From Mannheimia granulomatis (GTDB lineage: Bacteria > Pseudomonadota > Gammaproteobacteria > Enterobacterales > Pasteurellaceae), in contig NZ_CP016614.1 of NCBI RefSeq assembly GCF_013377255.1, positions 265,501 to 329,500 on the forward strand: a DNA stretch of 64,000 nt. Reading direction: 5' to 3'. The position numbers were made by a program, and so were the translations under genes. Of the stretch, positions 17,501 to 25,727 are shown piece after piece. The notes under the pieces were generated by a model. The model had not been told where the DNA came from and searched no databases. It worked only from the letters and a program-made list of their open reading frames with translations. The number at the start of each line of letters is the position of its first letter. Positions within the stretch are counted from its first letter, which is position 1.

Positions 17501-18398
17501 GGTGGTTGTGGGTTTCCACTTTCATTAAAATGTGAGCGTCTTCTTGGTGGTAGCGATATTGCCCGTCTTGGTCGGGGAAGAAGCGACCGACTTTCGAACC
17601 CTCCATCACCGCCGCATTATCTTTATAAGCGGAAAGCACATAGTCAGGGGTTTTCTCAAAGGTGTTTTTAATCATCTTGAACAGGGATTTTTCCTGCTTC
17701 ACGCCGTCAATCGTCCAGTCGGCGTTGAAAATTTTGTGGCGGCAGTGCTCCGAGTTCGCCTGAGCAAACATATAGAGCTCAATATCGTTCGGATTGCGGC
17801 CAAGTGCGGTGAAATTTTCCACCAAATAATCAATTTCATCTTCCGCCAACGCCAAGCCTAAATTGACGTTCGCTTCTTCGAGAGCCTTGCGGCCACCGCC
17901 TAAAATATCCACGCTGGTGAACGGTTTGGGTTCTTGTTGAGCGAAAAGTTGCGCAGCTTGGCCGGCGTCGGTCAGCACGGTTTCCATCATACGGTCGTGC
18001 AATAAACCTTTCAGTGTTTCAAGTTGAGCGTCGGTCGGCGGAAGATCAAATTCAAAATAGTACGCCAAGCCACGCTCGATACGCTCTACCGCGTCCAAAC
18101 CGCAGTTATGGGCGATGTCGGTCGCTTTGGATGACCACGACGAAATCGTGCCGATACGCGGGCTAACGATTAAGCAAAACCCGTTCGGTTCGTGCTCTTC
18201 CAAGGTCGGGCCGTAGTGCAACAGCTCCTGAATTTTCGCCGTCTCGCTCTCTGCAAGCGGTCGATTTAGGGCAATAAAATGCAAAAACTCTGCATACACC
18301 GAATGCACAGGAAGTTGATGTTGTTGAAATTTTTGCAGGAGTTGCTGAATACGAAAGTTGGAAAGGGCAGGCGAGCCACGAAAGGTTTGCATTGTCAT
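14502..18398 (-). CDS. purL: Phosphoribosylformylglycinamidine synthase PurL
   Basis: A 1298-residue single-chain enzyme that converts FGAR to FGAM with glutamine and ATP in purine synthesis. The N-terminal PurS-like and linker domains are followed by duplicated AIR-synthase-like halves with the ATP site (VETHNHPTAISPFPGAATG). A C-terminal glutaminase has nucleophile Cys1138 in LGVCNGCQMVSNL and the catalytic His-Glu in MPHPERVF. Length matches the Escherichia coli protein (1295). Starting at the second Met, two codons in, is equally possible. Tandem PurR-type palindromes lie upstream. Confidence 0.97.
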   Translation of the reverse strand: MTMQTFRGSPALSNFRIQQLLQKFQQHQLPVHSVYAEFLHFIALNRPLAESETAKIQELLHYGPTLEEHEPNGFCLIVSPRIGTISSWSSKATDIAHNCGLDAVERIERGLAYYFEFDLPPTDAQLETLKGLLHDRMMETVLTDAGQAAQLFAQQEPKPFTSVDILGGGRKALEEANVNLGLALAEDEIDYLVENFTALGRNPNDIELYMFAQANSEHCRHKIFNADWTIDGVKQEKSLFKMIKNTFEKTPDYVLSAYKDNAAVMEGSKVGRFFPDQDGQYRYHQEDAHILMKVETHNHPTAISPFPGAATGSGGEIRDEGATGRGAKPKAGLTGFSVSNLVIPNFEQPWENPLSKPSRIASALDIMIEGTLGGAAFNNEFGRPALLGYFRTYEEKVNSFAGEEVRGYHKPIMLAGGIGNIRAEHVQKGEIPVGAKLIVLGGPAMNIGLGGGAASSMASGKSKEDLDFASVQRENPEMERRCQEVIDRCWQMGDENPILFIHDVGAGGLSNAMPELVHDGERGGKFDLRKILCDEKGMSPLEIWCNESQERYVLAVAPEKLQLFTALCERERAPFAVIGEATEEKHLTLHDEHFGNDPIDLPMNVLLGKTPKMHREVSQKTVENPPLVTENIDLKEAFHRVLRLPVVAEKTFLITIGDRSVTGMVARDQMVGPWQIPVADCAVTTASLDSYHGEAMSMGERAPVALLDFGASARLAVAESITNIAATNIGDIKRIKLSANWMSAAGHEGEDAGLFEAVKAVGEELCPALGITIPVGKDSMSMRTTWEENGEQKSVTAPLSLVISAFARVEDVRKTVTPQLRTDKGASRLLLIDLGEGNNRLGATALAQVHKQLGDRPADVVNVQTLKDFFNAMQALVAEEKLLAYHDRSDGGLITTLAEMAFAGNCGVGVDISALGDNDLAVLFNEELGAVIQVADSELNAVREVLKAHNLIHLTKELGAVNADNRFEISRGSRKLLSEKRSELRGIWAELTHQMQRLRDNPECADQEFAAKKDINNKGLSAFLTYDVNEDIAAPFINKGAKPSIAILREQGVNSHYEMAAAFDRAGFNAIDVHMSDLIAGRRNLNDFNAMVACGGFSYGDVLGAGGGWAKSILFNPMLRDQFSQFFANPNTLALGVCNGCQMVSNLAEIIPGAENWPRFVRNKSERFEARVAMVKINETNSVWFNGMAGSHMPIAVSHGEGRVEFRNSDQLHKLQNQNLIAAQYVDYNCAVTEQYPANPNGSTLGITALTNLDGRVAIMMPHPERVFRAVSNSWCPDDWTEDGGWMRVFRNARIVLK

Positions 18399-18450
18399 TC
18401 TTGAGATTTTCCTATTTAAAATGAAAAACTATGCTGATTATAAATCATTA

Positions 18451-18464
18451 AGCAAACGATTGCT
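18451..18464. promoter_or_regulatory. PurR-type operator, distal copy
   Basis: AGCAAACGATTGCT, a palindrome with one centre mismatch. It resembles the PurR consensus ACGCAAACGTTTGCGT and lies 53 bases upstream of purL, six bases from the perfect copy. Confidence 0.65.
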
Positions 18465-18470
18465 ACAAAA

Positions 18471-18486
18471 TAGCAAACGTTTGCTA
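18471..18486. promoter_or_regulatory. PurR-type operator, proximal to Fur-regulated gene side
   Basis: TAGCAAACGTTTGCTA is a perfect 16-bp palindrome carrying the GCAAACGTTTGC core of the PurR box. It lies in the purL promoter region, consistent with repression by hypoxanthine/guanine-loaded PurR. Confidence 0.8.
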
Positions 18487-18525
18487 TTTCTATTTAATCA
18501 AATAGGGCTTATCAAAATAGTAAAA

Positions 18526-18547
18526 AAGCGGCCAAATTTGACCGCTT
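18526..18547 (-). terminator. Uptake-sequence hairpin terminator of the TonB-receptor gene
   Basis: On the minus strand AAGCGGTC-AAATTT-GGCCGCTT is followed by TTTT. The opposed uptake-sequence arms (one mismatch) form the stem, 30 bases after the receptor stop codon. Confidence 0.8.
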
Positions 18548-18576
18548 GTAAAAAGTATTTTCTGAATGAAATTAGA

Positions 18577-20673
18577 TTAGAAAGTGTAGTTCACACCTGC
18601 ACGGAATTCACGACCACGGGCAGAAAGTTGTCCACGCTGACCGTGTGCGTTGTATTTTTTGTTTGCTACGTTATCAACAGCAAAGTTTACATTCACACTA
18701 TCATCATTAAACGGTTTCCAGTTTAAGGTAATATCAGTTACATTATAACCTTTTTTACCAGTGCCTGTGTTAGTCTGTAATGTGCCGCCTGTCACAAAGT
18801 AGTTATCTTCAGGTTTTACTTTTTCAACAATACGGTGGTGTACACCAACCTCTACATTTGGTTGCTCGAAGCGATAGCTTAAAGAAGCTGTCCAAGTACG
18901 ACCAATAGCTGAGGCGTATTCCGGGTTACTGCTTAACAATGCAGTTTCAACTAACTTACCTTGATTATTACGTTGCATCACAGTTTGTGTGTAGAAACGA
19001 GGTTTGCTATGTGCAACACCAATACGAGCGGTAAAGCCATTATTCTGGTAACCTGCATTTAACTCATAACCACGGTTTTTAATTTTACCGCCGTTCACAA
19101 TTGCTTGCGCTGCATTACCATGGTTATCACGGCCGTTCGTTGTACCTAAAGCATCTTTAATATTTTGCCAGAAGTAGCTACCATCAAAGCTGAATGTGCC
19201 ATCATTATAGTTGAAGCCGATTTCAGTATTACGAGCTTGTTCCGCTTTGGTATTATCACCAATTGTTACCATACCGCGTTTACCATGTGCCATTAATGCA
19301 TCGTGTAAACGTGGGCTACGGGTTGCATAGTTGTGGCTTGCACTGAGGCTTAAGTGTTGAATTGGCTCATAAATAATTCCTACGCTTGGGCTGAATGCGC
19401 CGTCACTGCGTTTTTTGCCATCCATCGCTTTAAAGTTAAAGTGATCATAACGCACACCAGTGGTTAATGTTACTTTATCCATAGGAGCAGTAATGGCTTC
19501 GATATATAAACCGGTATCGGTTTTCTCTTGGTTTTTCACTAGAGGGCTAAATTTAGTATGCGGCTTAGCCTCTTGGTGACGATAGTTAACACCGTATTTT
19601 AATAATACATTTTCGTGAATTGCTGAATCGAAGTTTATATTTGCACCGTGAGTAACAACTTTAGTTTTCGTTGCATAATCTACATTACCTGCGTAGCCGT
19701 TACCTTTTTCGTGTTCAGACCAACGACCTTGTACTAATTGATAAACGTTAGCTGTCGCTTCTTGAGCAAAGCCTAAGTTTTTACCCGTCCATTCTAAGTT
19801 GGTTCTTTGTACTGTCATTCTACGATTTGCAGGAGCTTGACGATCTAGAGTTATACGGCTACCTGGTGTACCAATAGGTGCAGTATCAAACTCTTCACGC
19901 ACTAAACGTTGCCCCTCATTTCGCTCGTTAGAGTGGCTTAACACAAAGCGGTGATCACCTAATGTAGCACCTAATTTCGCTAAGAAGCTGGTTTTATCTA
20001 ACGCACTATATGGCACACGGTTTGTACCGAATTGGTTCACATAGCCTTTACCACCTTTATAGTCACGATCTCTTATAAGATTACCTGACACTAAAACATC
20101 AAAAATATCGCCTTTTCCATATACCGCTGCATTGAAATTATGTGCATGGTTAGTACTGATACCTGTACCTAATTTTGCACCGAAGTTTTTATCGCTGTTT
20201 TTTAATAAATCTAATGCATCTACGGTTTTAGCAATGATCGCACCGTTAGTTTGGCCGATACCTGCTGATGCACTACCTGCACCTTTTTGAACAGATACAA
20301 CTTTCACCAATGCGGGATCTAACATATGGCGACCTTGGTGGTATAAAATTTGGCTGTCTGAATAGGTATTATCGACTTTTACATCAATAGAGTTTTGACC
20401 CATACCACGAATATAGAGATATTGTGATGTACCGTTACCACCACCTAGGCTGATTGAAGGCTCATCTTTTAATAAGCCACGTAAGTCTGTTTGCGTGCTT
20501 TCATCTTTTTTCTGTGTAGTTACGACATTAGTTTGAACTTTCAGACCTTGATTGTCTGTTACGGTTACTGTATCAAGCACTGCAACATCTTTATTATTTT
20601 CTGCAAGAGCATTTGCTGCACATAATGCTGTCATTACAGCAGCAGAGAGAGGGAGTAATTTGAAGTTTTTCAT
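18577..20673 (-). CDS. TonB-dependent outer-membrane receptor
   Basis: A 698-residue outer-membrane protein. The signal peptide ends at ANALA (about residue 24). A TonB-box-like stretch DTVTVTD follows. The plug domain (about 45-170) has the YLYIRGMGQNSIDVKVD segment, and a beta-barrel runs to a C-terminal aromatic residue (RAGVNYTF). The terminal Phe is the usual signal for barrel insertion. The substrate cannot be read from the sequence; iron-siderophore or heme is likely because the promoter has a near-perfect Fur box. The gene is monocistronic, with a terminator 30 bases downstream. Confidence 0.9.
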   Translation of the reverse strand: MKNFKLLPLSAAVMTALCAANALAENNKDVAVLDTVTVTDNQGLKVQTNVVTTQKKDESTQTDLRGLLKDEPSISLGGGNGTSQYLYIRGMGQNSIDVKVDNTYSDSQILYHQGRHMLDPALVKVVSVQKGAGSASAGIGQTNGAIIAKTVDALDLLKNSDKNFGAKLGTGISTNHAHNFNAAVYGKGDIFDVLVSGNLIRDRDYKGGKGYVNQFGTNRVPYSALDKTSFLAKLGATLGDHRFVLSHSNERNEGQRLVREEFDTAPIGTPGSRITLDRQAPANRRMTVQRTNLEWTGKNLGFAQEATANVYQLVQGRWSEHEKGNGYAGNVDYATKTKVVTHGANINFDSAIHENVLLKYGVNYRHQEAKPHTKFSPLVKNQEKTDTGLYIEAITAPMDKVTLTTGVRYDHFNFKAMDGKKRSDGAFSPSVGIIYEPIQHLSLSASHNYATRSPRLHDALMAHGKRGMVTIGDNTKAEQARNTEIGFNYNDGTFSFDGSYFWQNIKDALGTTNGRDNHGNAAQAIVNGGKIKNRGYELNAGYQNNGFTARIGVAHSKPRFYTQTVMQRNNQGKLVETALLSSNPEYASAIGRTWTASLSYRFEQPNVEVGVHHRIVEKVKPEDNYFVTGGTLQTNTGTGKKGYNVTDITLNWKPFNDDSVNVNFAVDNVANKKYNAHGQRGQLSARGREFRAGVNYTF

Positions 20674-20731
20674 TTATTTGTTCCTTTCGGATAAGGGGAA
20701 TATAACAATGATTCTCTTATCTTTTTATTAT

Positions 20732-20746
20732 TGAAAATAATTCTCA
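20732..20746. promoter_or_regulatory. Fur box upstream of the TonB-dependent receptor
   Basis: TGAAAATAATTCTCA matches the 7-1-7 Fur consensus TGATAAT-n-ATTATCA at 12 of 14 positions on its own strand. A second weaker site with ATCATT lies nearer the gene (about 20703-20721). This implies iron repression. Confidence 0.7.
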
Positions 20747-20950
20747 ACAATAAAAACAAGCGAATATTTACATAGTTAAAATCAGTTGTCAATCTTCCTT
20801 ACAATTAAATTCTAAATAAGATCTTCTTTTCTTTAAGGTTATAGTCGCTCGTTACTGAAAATGTGATCCCTGTCTAAAAATCAAATTTGTTTGCTCGACA
20901 GAATAAGTACAAGCGGTTAAATTTAGGCGGAAATTTACTAAGGAAAGTTT

Positions 20951-21697
20951 ATGCAACAACGACATAACCAAATTATCACTTACTTAACGGAATTTGATGA
21001 AGCGAGTGTAAAAGAGCTGGCGGAACATTGTGCTGTATCAATTGAAACCATTCGCCGTGATCTAAATAAATTAGATAAAAACGGGCTTCTACACCGTACC
21101 CATGGTGGTGCGGTTAGCTATAAGAAAAGGGATGTCGGCCGTTCATTTAGTACCCGCTTGCGAACAAATAGTGAAGCAAAACGGAATATTGCAGAAAATG
21201 TACTCTTACATTTATATCCGGAATCGGTGATTGCCCTTGATGCAAGTTCGACCTCTTGGAATGTTGCACAACGTCTTCCTAATATTCCTTGTACGGTGGT
21301 AAGTAGTTCTATGCGGATTATTCGAAGCCTTTCCCAAAAACCGCATATTAAAACCATTGCAACCGGTGGGGTTTATTTAGAAAAATATGATGCCTTTTAC
21401 GGCCCCCTTTCAGAGCAGCTCTTCTCTCGGTTAAAAATAGATATTGCCATTCTTTCTTGTGCAGGGATTGCAGAGGGAATCATTTGGGAATCTAATGAGG
21501 TTAATATTTCTTTCAAACGTAAACTGATTGCTAACAGCAAACAGGTTTTTCTTTTGGTTGATCACAGTAAATTTGAGCGTAAAGACTTAATTCAAATGGA
21601 AAATTTGGCTTGCGTTGATAAATTATTTGTGAATCGAATGCCGGCTAATACTCTGCAAAAATACTGTTTAGAGAACCAAATTCAAATCGTTATTTAA
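20951..21697 (+). CDS. fucR: DeoR-family regulator of the fucose genes
   Basis: A 248-residue DeoR-family protein. The N-terminal winged helix-turn-helix (CAVSIETIRRDLNKLDKNGL, about residues 27-46, then HRTHGGAV) is followed by a DeoR C-terminal sensor domain with the DASSTSWNVAQ phosphosugar site. It is placed directly before fucI, as fucR often is; in Escherichia coli FucR is an activator responding to L-fuculose-1-phosphate. AAGGAAAG precedes the ATG. A terminator separates it from fucI, so it is transcribed on its own. Confidence 0.88.
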   Translation: MQQRHNQIITYLTEFDEASVKELAEHCAVSIETIRRDLNKLDKNGLLHRTHGGAVSYKKRDVGRSFSTRLRTNSEAKRNIAENVLLHLYPESVIALDASSTSWNVAQRLPNIPCTVVSSSMRIIRSLSQKPHIKTIATGGVYLEKYDAFYGPLSEQLFSRLKIDIAILSCAGIAEGIIWESNEVNISFKRKLIANSKQVFLLVDHSKFERKDLIQMENLACVDKLFVNRMPANTLQKYCLENQIQIVI

Positions 21698-21714
21698 GTT
21701 AAGCTTATTTCTAA

Positions 21715-21757
21715 ATGCCCGATTTTGTGAAAGTAATCGCAAAATCGGGCATGCTTT
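21715..21757 (+). terminator. Terminator after fucR
   Basis: ATGCCCGATTTT at 21715-21726 pairs perfectly with AAAATCGGGCAT at 21741-21752. A short T-run (GCTTTTCC) follows. Confidence 0.8.
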
Positions 21758-21791
21758 TCCCGCCTATTTTGAGTGGAAACCTCCTCTTTTT

Positions 21792-21807
21792 GTGATCATC
21801 CTCACAA
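21792..21807. promoter_or_regulatory. CRP site of the fucose operon
   Basis: TGTGATCATCCTCACA is a perfect TGTGA-N6-TCACA site. A TATGCATAAT box lies about 50 bases downstream, placing the site near -67 of a likely start point, a normal position for class I activation. It implies that the operon is catabolite controlled. Confidence 0.85.
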
Positions 21808-21904
21808 ATTTTGTACTAATTTTGCATTTTTCTTCATAACCCATATTGCGTATGCATAATAAACTCAACAGCTAAATTTTTTAAACCAATCAGGAGACTC
21901 AATC

Positions 21905-23671
21905 ATGACTATGCTGAAATCAACTCCAGTAAAAATTGGTATCCGCCCAACTATTGACGGTCGCCGTATGGGAGTACGTGAATCACTTGAAGATCAAACA
22001 ATGAATATGGCGAAAGCCGTAGCCAATCTATTGCAGTCGGAAATCCGCCATCCTAATGGTGAATTTGTGGAATGTGTGATTGCAGATTCAACTATCGGTG
22101 GTGTTGCTGAGGCTGCAGCCTGTGCAGAAAAATTCAAACGTGAAAATGTCGGTGCGGTGATTACTGTCACACCTTGCTGGTGTTATGGTTCAGAAACCAT
22201 TGATATGGACCCACATATGCCGAAAGCGATTTGGGGCTTTAACGGCACAGAACGTCCGGGTGCAGTTTATTTAGCCGCCTCTCTTGCTGGCCACAGCCAA
22301 TTAGGCTTACCGGCATTCTCAATTTATGGTACGGAGGTGCAAGAGGCAGATGATCAATCTATTCCTGCTGATGTGCGTGAAAAATTATTACGCTTCGCCC
22401 GTGCAGGTTTGGCAGTCGCCACACTTCGTGGTAAATCGTATTTATCTATCGGTTCGGTTTCAATGGGGATTGCAGGTTCAATTGTCAACCAACAATTCTT
22501 CCAAGAATATTTAGGTATGCGTAATGAATATGTGGATATGACCGAAATCAAACGCCGCTTGGATCGCCATATTTATGATGATGAAGAATTCAAGCTGGCA
22601 ATGAGCTGGGTGAAACAATATTGCAAAGAAGGCATTGATGTAAACGCACCGGAAAACCAACGCAGCCCAGAAGAGCGAGCAAAACTTTGGGAAGATGTGG
22701 TGAAAATGGCCATCATCACTCGTGATTTAATGGTCGGCAACCCTCGTTTAGCAGAATTAGGTTACGGTGAAGAAGCATTAGGTCACAATGCGATTGCAGC
22801 TGGTTTCCAAGGTCAACGCCAATGGACTGATCACCTGCCAAATGGTGACTTTATGGAAGCAATGCTAAATTCAACCTATGACTGGAACGGTGTGCGTGCT
22901 CCATACATTCTTGCAACCGAAAATGACTCGTTAAACGGCGTGAATATGTTGTTTGGTAACTTGTTAACCGGTCAAGCGCAAATTTTTGCCGATGTGCGTA
23001 CTTATTGGAGCGAGGATTCTGTTGAGCGTGTTACCGGCTGGCGTCCTGAAACGGGTTTTATTCACTTAATCAACTCCGGTTCTGCGGCATTAGATGGTAC
23101 TGGTCAACATACCGACAAAGATGGTGAGCCAACTATCAAACCGGCTTGGGAAGTAACAGAAGAGGATGGAAAACGCTGCTTAGAGAATACTCGTTGGTGC
23201 CCGGCAGTTCATGAATACTTCCGTGGTGGCGGTTTATCTTCTCAATTCTTAACCAAAGGTGGAATGCCGTTTACGATGCACCGCATCAACCTTATCAAAG
23301 GTATCGGTCCTGTACTACAAATTGCAGAAGGTTGGTCAATTGACTTACCGGAAAATGTACACGATATCTTAAATAAACGCACGAATGAAACCTGGCCAAC
23401 CACTTGGTTCGTGCCTCGCTTAACCGGTAAAGGGGCTTTCGCTGACGTTTATAGCGTAATGGCGAACTGGGGTGCAAATCACTGTGTGGCAACTTACGGA
23501 CATGTAGGAGCAGACTTAATCACGCTTGCTTCAATGTTACGTATTCCGGTTTGTATGCATAACGTCAAAGATAAAGATGTGTTCCGTCCAAGTGCGTGGA
23601 ATGGTTTCGGTCAAGACAAAGAAGGTCAAGATTACCGCGCCTGTGCAAACTTCGGACCGCTTTATAAATAA
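21905..23671 (+). CDS. fucI: L-fucose isomerase
   Basis: A 588-residue manganese-dependent ketol isomerase converting L-fucose to L-fuculose (Escherichia coli FucI has 591 residues). The N-terminal domain begins with VKIGIRPTIDGRRMGVRESL. The central region carries ATENDSLNGVNMLFGNLLTG, which holds metal ligands. The C-terminal end contains NWGANHCVATYGHVGADLI with the conserved histidines. A GGAGACTC site precedes the ATG. It is the first gene of fucI-fucK-fucU-fucA-fucP, with a CRP site upstream. Confidence 0.97.
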   Translation: MTMLKSTPVKIGIRPTIDGRRMGVRESLEDQTMNMAKAVANLLQSEIRHPNGEFVECVIADSTIGGVAEAAACAEKFKRENVGAVITVTPCWCYGSETIDMDPHMPKAIWGFNGTERPGAVYLAASLAGHSQLGLPAFSIYGTEVQEADDQSIPADVREKLLRFARAGLAVATLRGKSYLSIGSVSMGIAGSIVNQQFFQEYLGMRNEYVDMTEIKRRLDRHIYDDEEFKLAMSWVKQYCKEGIDVNAPENQRSPEERAKLWEDVVKMAIITRDLMVGNPRLAELGYGEEALGHNAIAAGFQGQRQWTDHLPNGDFMEAMLNSTYDWNGVRAPYILATENDSLNGVNMLFGNLLTGQAQIFADVRTYWSEDSVERVTGWRPETGFIHLINSGSAALDGTGQHTDKDGEPTIKPAWEVTEEDGKRCLENTRWCPAVHEYFRGGGLSSQFLTKGGMPFTMHRINLIKGIGPVLQIAEGWSIDLPENVHDILNKRTNETWPTTWFVPRLTGKGAFADVYSVMANWGANHCVATYGHVGADLITLASMLRIPVCMHNVKDKDVFRPSAWNGFGQDKEGQDYRACANFGPLYK

Positions 23672-23676
23672 GCCAT

Positions 23677-23721
23677 ACAAGCGGTTAAATTTGTAAAAAA
23701 ATTTGCAAATAAGACCGCTTG
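23677..23721. repeat. Inverted uptake-sequence hairpin inside the fuc operon
   Basis: ACAAGCGGTT at 23677-23686 faces ACCGCTTG at 23714-23721, with TTTGCAAAT in the loop. It lies between fucI and fucK, so it must be read through or act as an attenuator or RNA-stability element. Confidence 0.75.
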
Positions 23722-23788
23722 AAAAACCCTCAAACGATAAGGACGCACACAGTGCGTCCTTCCAAGGAAGTAACAAAGGGGAAAACCT

Positions 23789-25222
23789 ATGTCTATTGCC
23801 CTTATTTTTGACTGTGGTGCAACAAACCTTCGCACAATTGCCATCGACCAAACAGGGCAAATTGTTGCAGCACATCACTTACCGAATAATACGCAGCCCG
23901 GAGCGGAAAACCCTGAGTTTCATATTTGGGATATTGAAGAAATTTGGTCAAAACTGATGAGTTGTGCCAAACAAACGCTTTCCCAACTTTCAGAACAACA
24001 ACGAAAAGAGATTGTTGGGATTTCAGTAACTACCTTTGGGGTAGATGGCACACTCTTTGATAAAGCCGGCAATCAACTTTATCCGATTATTTCTTGGAAA
24101 TGCCCAAGAACCCTGCCGATTATGGAAAACATCGCTAATGATATTGATGTTGAGGCGTTATATCGCCGTAACGGGGTCGGCCACTACAGCTTTAATACGT
24201 TATTTAAGCTCTTATGGCTTAAACGCAATAAACCTGAAATTTATGCCCAAGCGGATAGTTTTTTATTCATCTCCTCAATTCTAACCTACCGCTTAACCGG
24301 CGTGAAAAGCACTGACCGCACAATGGCGGGGACTTCAATGATGACCAATATTGAAAGCGACCATTGGGATAGAGAAGTGCTGGATTTACTCGGCTTAAAC
24401 GAAAGTCATTTCCCTCCAATGAAAAGTGCAGGCGAAGTGGTTGGCAATTTGAAAGTTGAGATCGCCCAAGAGTTAGGGTTAAGCGGTCAAATTCCGATTA
24501 TTTCTTGCGGACACGACACCCAATTTGCCATCTTTGGCTCGGGTGCAGGCTACAACCAACCGGTTTTAAGCTCCGGTACTTGGGAAATTTTAATGGTGCG
24601 TACCCCGCAGGCTAAACCACAATGGCAATTTGTACAAAACGGCTTAACCATTGAATTTGACAGCCAAGCAGGCTACTTCAACCCCGGCGTACAGTGGGTC
24701 GCATCAGGGGTGATGGAATGGGTTGGCAAACGTTTCTTCTCTGATATTGCCGACACACCAAACTACTATTCCACAATGATTAATGAAGCAAGCAAAGTAC
24801 CGGCAGGCTCGAACGGTGTGAAATTAATAGGCAATTTTGATGGTACTACTGAACAGACAGGCTCAATTGTTGGGATCTCTATGCACACAACCCGTGGGGA
24901 GATTTACCGTGCAGGTTTGGAATATATGGCCTACCGCTTAAAAGCGGGGTTAGATGTATTACAAGAAGTGAGTAACTTTAATGCAGAAAGTTTGATCTGT
25001 GTGGGTGGAGGCTCTAAAAATTCCCTATGGAATCAAATTCGTGCTGATGTGTTAAATCGCCCGATTGATGTGGTGGATTTTCCTGAAAGTACCGTATTGG
25101 GCGCAGCCATGTTTACATTTGCCGGAGCAGGGATCTTTGAAAGTCAAAATCTAGCACAGCAAGCAATGAAGCCTAATGTAAAACGGCTTGAGCCATCTGC
25201 AAATCGCGATTTTTATAAATAA
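23789..25222 (+). CDS. fucK: L-fuculokinase
   Basis: A 477-residue FGGY-family sugar kinase that phosphorylates L-fuculose to L-fuculose-1-phosphate. The N-terminal ATPase-fold begins with IALIFDCGATNLRTIAID. The C-terminal domain has ICVGGGSKNSLWNQIRADVL, the FGGY signature 2 region, near residues 410-430. The length is close to that of Escherichia coli FucK (482). It has a clear ribosome-binding site (AAAGGGGAAAA) and is followed 12 bases later by fucU. Confidence 0.95.
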   Translation: MSIALIFDCGATNLRTIAIDQTGQIVAAHHLPNNTQPGAENPEFHIWDIEEIWSKLMSCAKQTLSQLSEQQRKEIVGISVTTFGVDGTLFDKAGNQLYPIISWKCPRTLPIMENIANDIDVEALYRRNGVGHYSFNTLFKLLWLKRNKPEIYAQADSFLFISSILTYRLTGVKSTDRTMAGTSMMTNIESDHWDREVLDLLGLNESHFPPMKSAGEVVGNLKVEIAQELGLSGQIPIISCGHDTQFAIFGSGAGYNQPVLSSGTWEILMVRTPQAKPQWQFVQNGLTIEFDSQAGYFNPGVQWVASGVMEWVGKRFFSDIADTPNYYSTMINEASKVPAGSNGVKLIGNFDGTTEQTGSIVGISMHTTRGEIYRAGLEYMAYRLKAGLDVLQEVSNFNAESLICVGGGSKNSLWNQIRADVLNRPIDVVDFPESTVLGAAMFTFAGAGIFESQNLAQQAMKPNVKRLEPSANRDFYK

Positions 25223-25234
25223 CAGGAGTTTGAC

Positions 25235-25669
25235 ATGTTAAAAGGTATTCATCCGGCTATTTCACCGGAGTTATTAAAGGTGTTGGCAGAAATGGGACAC
25301 GGCGATGAATTGGTTCTTTCTGATGCTCATTTTCCCGCCCATTCTATTCATCAAAAAGTGATTCGTGCAGATGGCATTAGCGTTGCCACCTTATTAGAAG
25401 GCATTTCCGCACTGTTTGAATTTGACCAATATGTTAAAGCCCCACTTGCAATGATGCAAGCGGTACCGGGAGATACGTTAGATCCAACGGTGGAAGAGCG
25501 TTATCTGGCGGCTATCAAGAAAATCAGCGGCTCAGTTCCAAAAGTAGAACGTGTTGAACGTTTTGCTTTTTATGAGCGCGCGAAAACCGCTTATGCGGTA
25601 GTGATTACCGGTGAATTAGCCAAATACGGCAACATCATTATTAAAAAAGGCGTCACGCCGGTGTCTTAA
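25235..25669 (+). CDS. fucU: L-fucose mutarotase
   Basis: A 144-residue RbsD/FucU-family protein that interconverts alpha and beta L-fucose to feed FucI. It begins MLKGIHPAISPELLKVLAEMGHGD, where the GHGD loop with the catalytic His is diagnostic. Family length is about 140. CAGGAG precedes the ATG. It sits in the operon between fucK and fucA. Confidence 0.95.
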   Translation: MLKGIHPAISPELLKVLAEMGHGDELVLSDAHFPAHSIHQKVIRADGISVATLLEGISALFEFDQYVKAPLAMMQAVPGDTLDPTVEERYLAAIKKISGSVPKVERVERFAFYERAKTAYAVVITGELAKYGNIIIKKGVTPVS

Positions 25670-25727
25670 TGCCGATTACAAGCGGTTCAAAATACAACAT
25701 TTTTTGCAAATTAAAAGGAGTTCAATG

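Noticed and set aside
14502..18398. Many long open frames on the opposite strand of purL (up to about 150 codons)
   Set aside because: They lie wholly opposite a clearly coding gene, lack ribosome-binding sites and have no recognisable motifs; they are by-products of the purL codon pattern.
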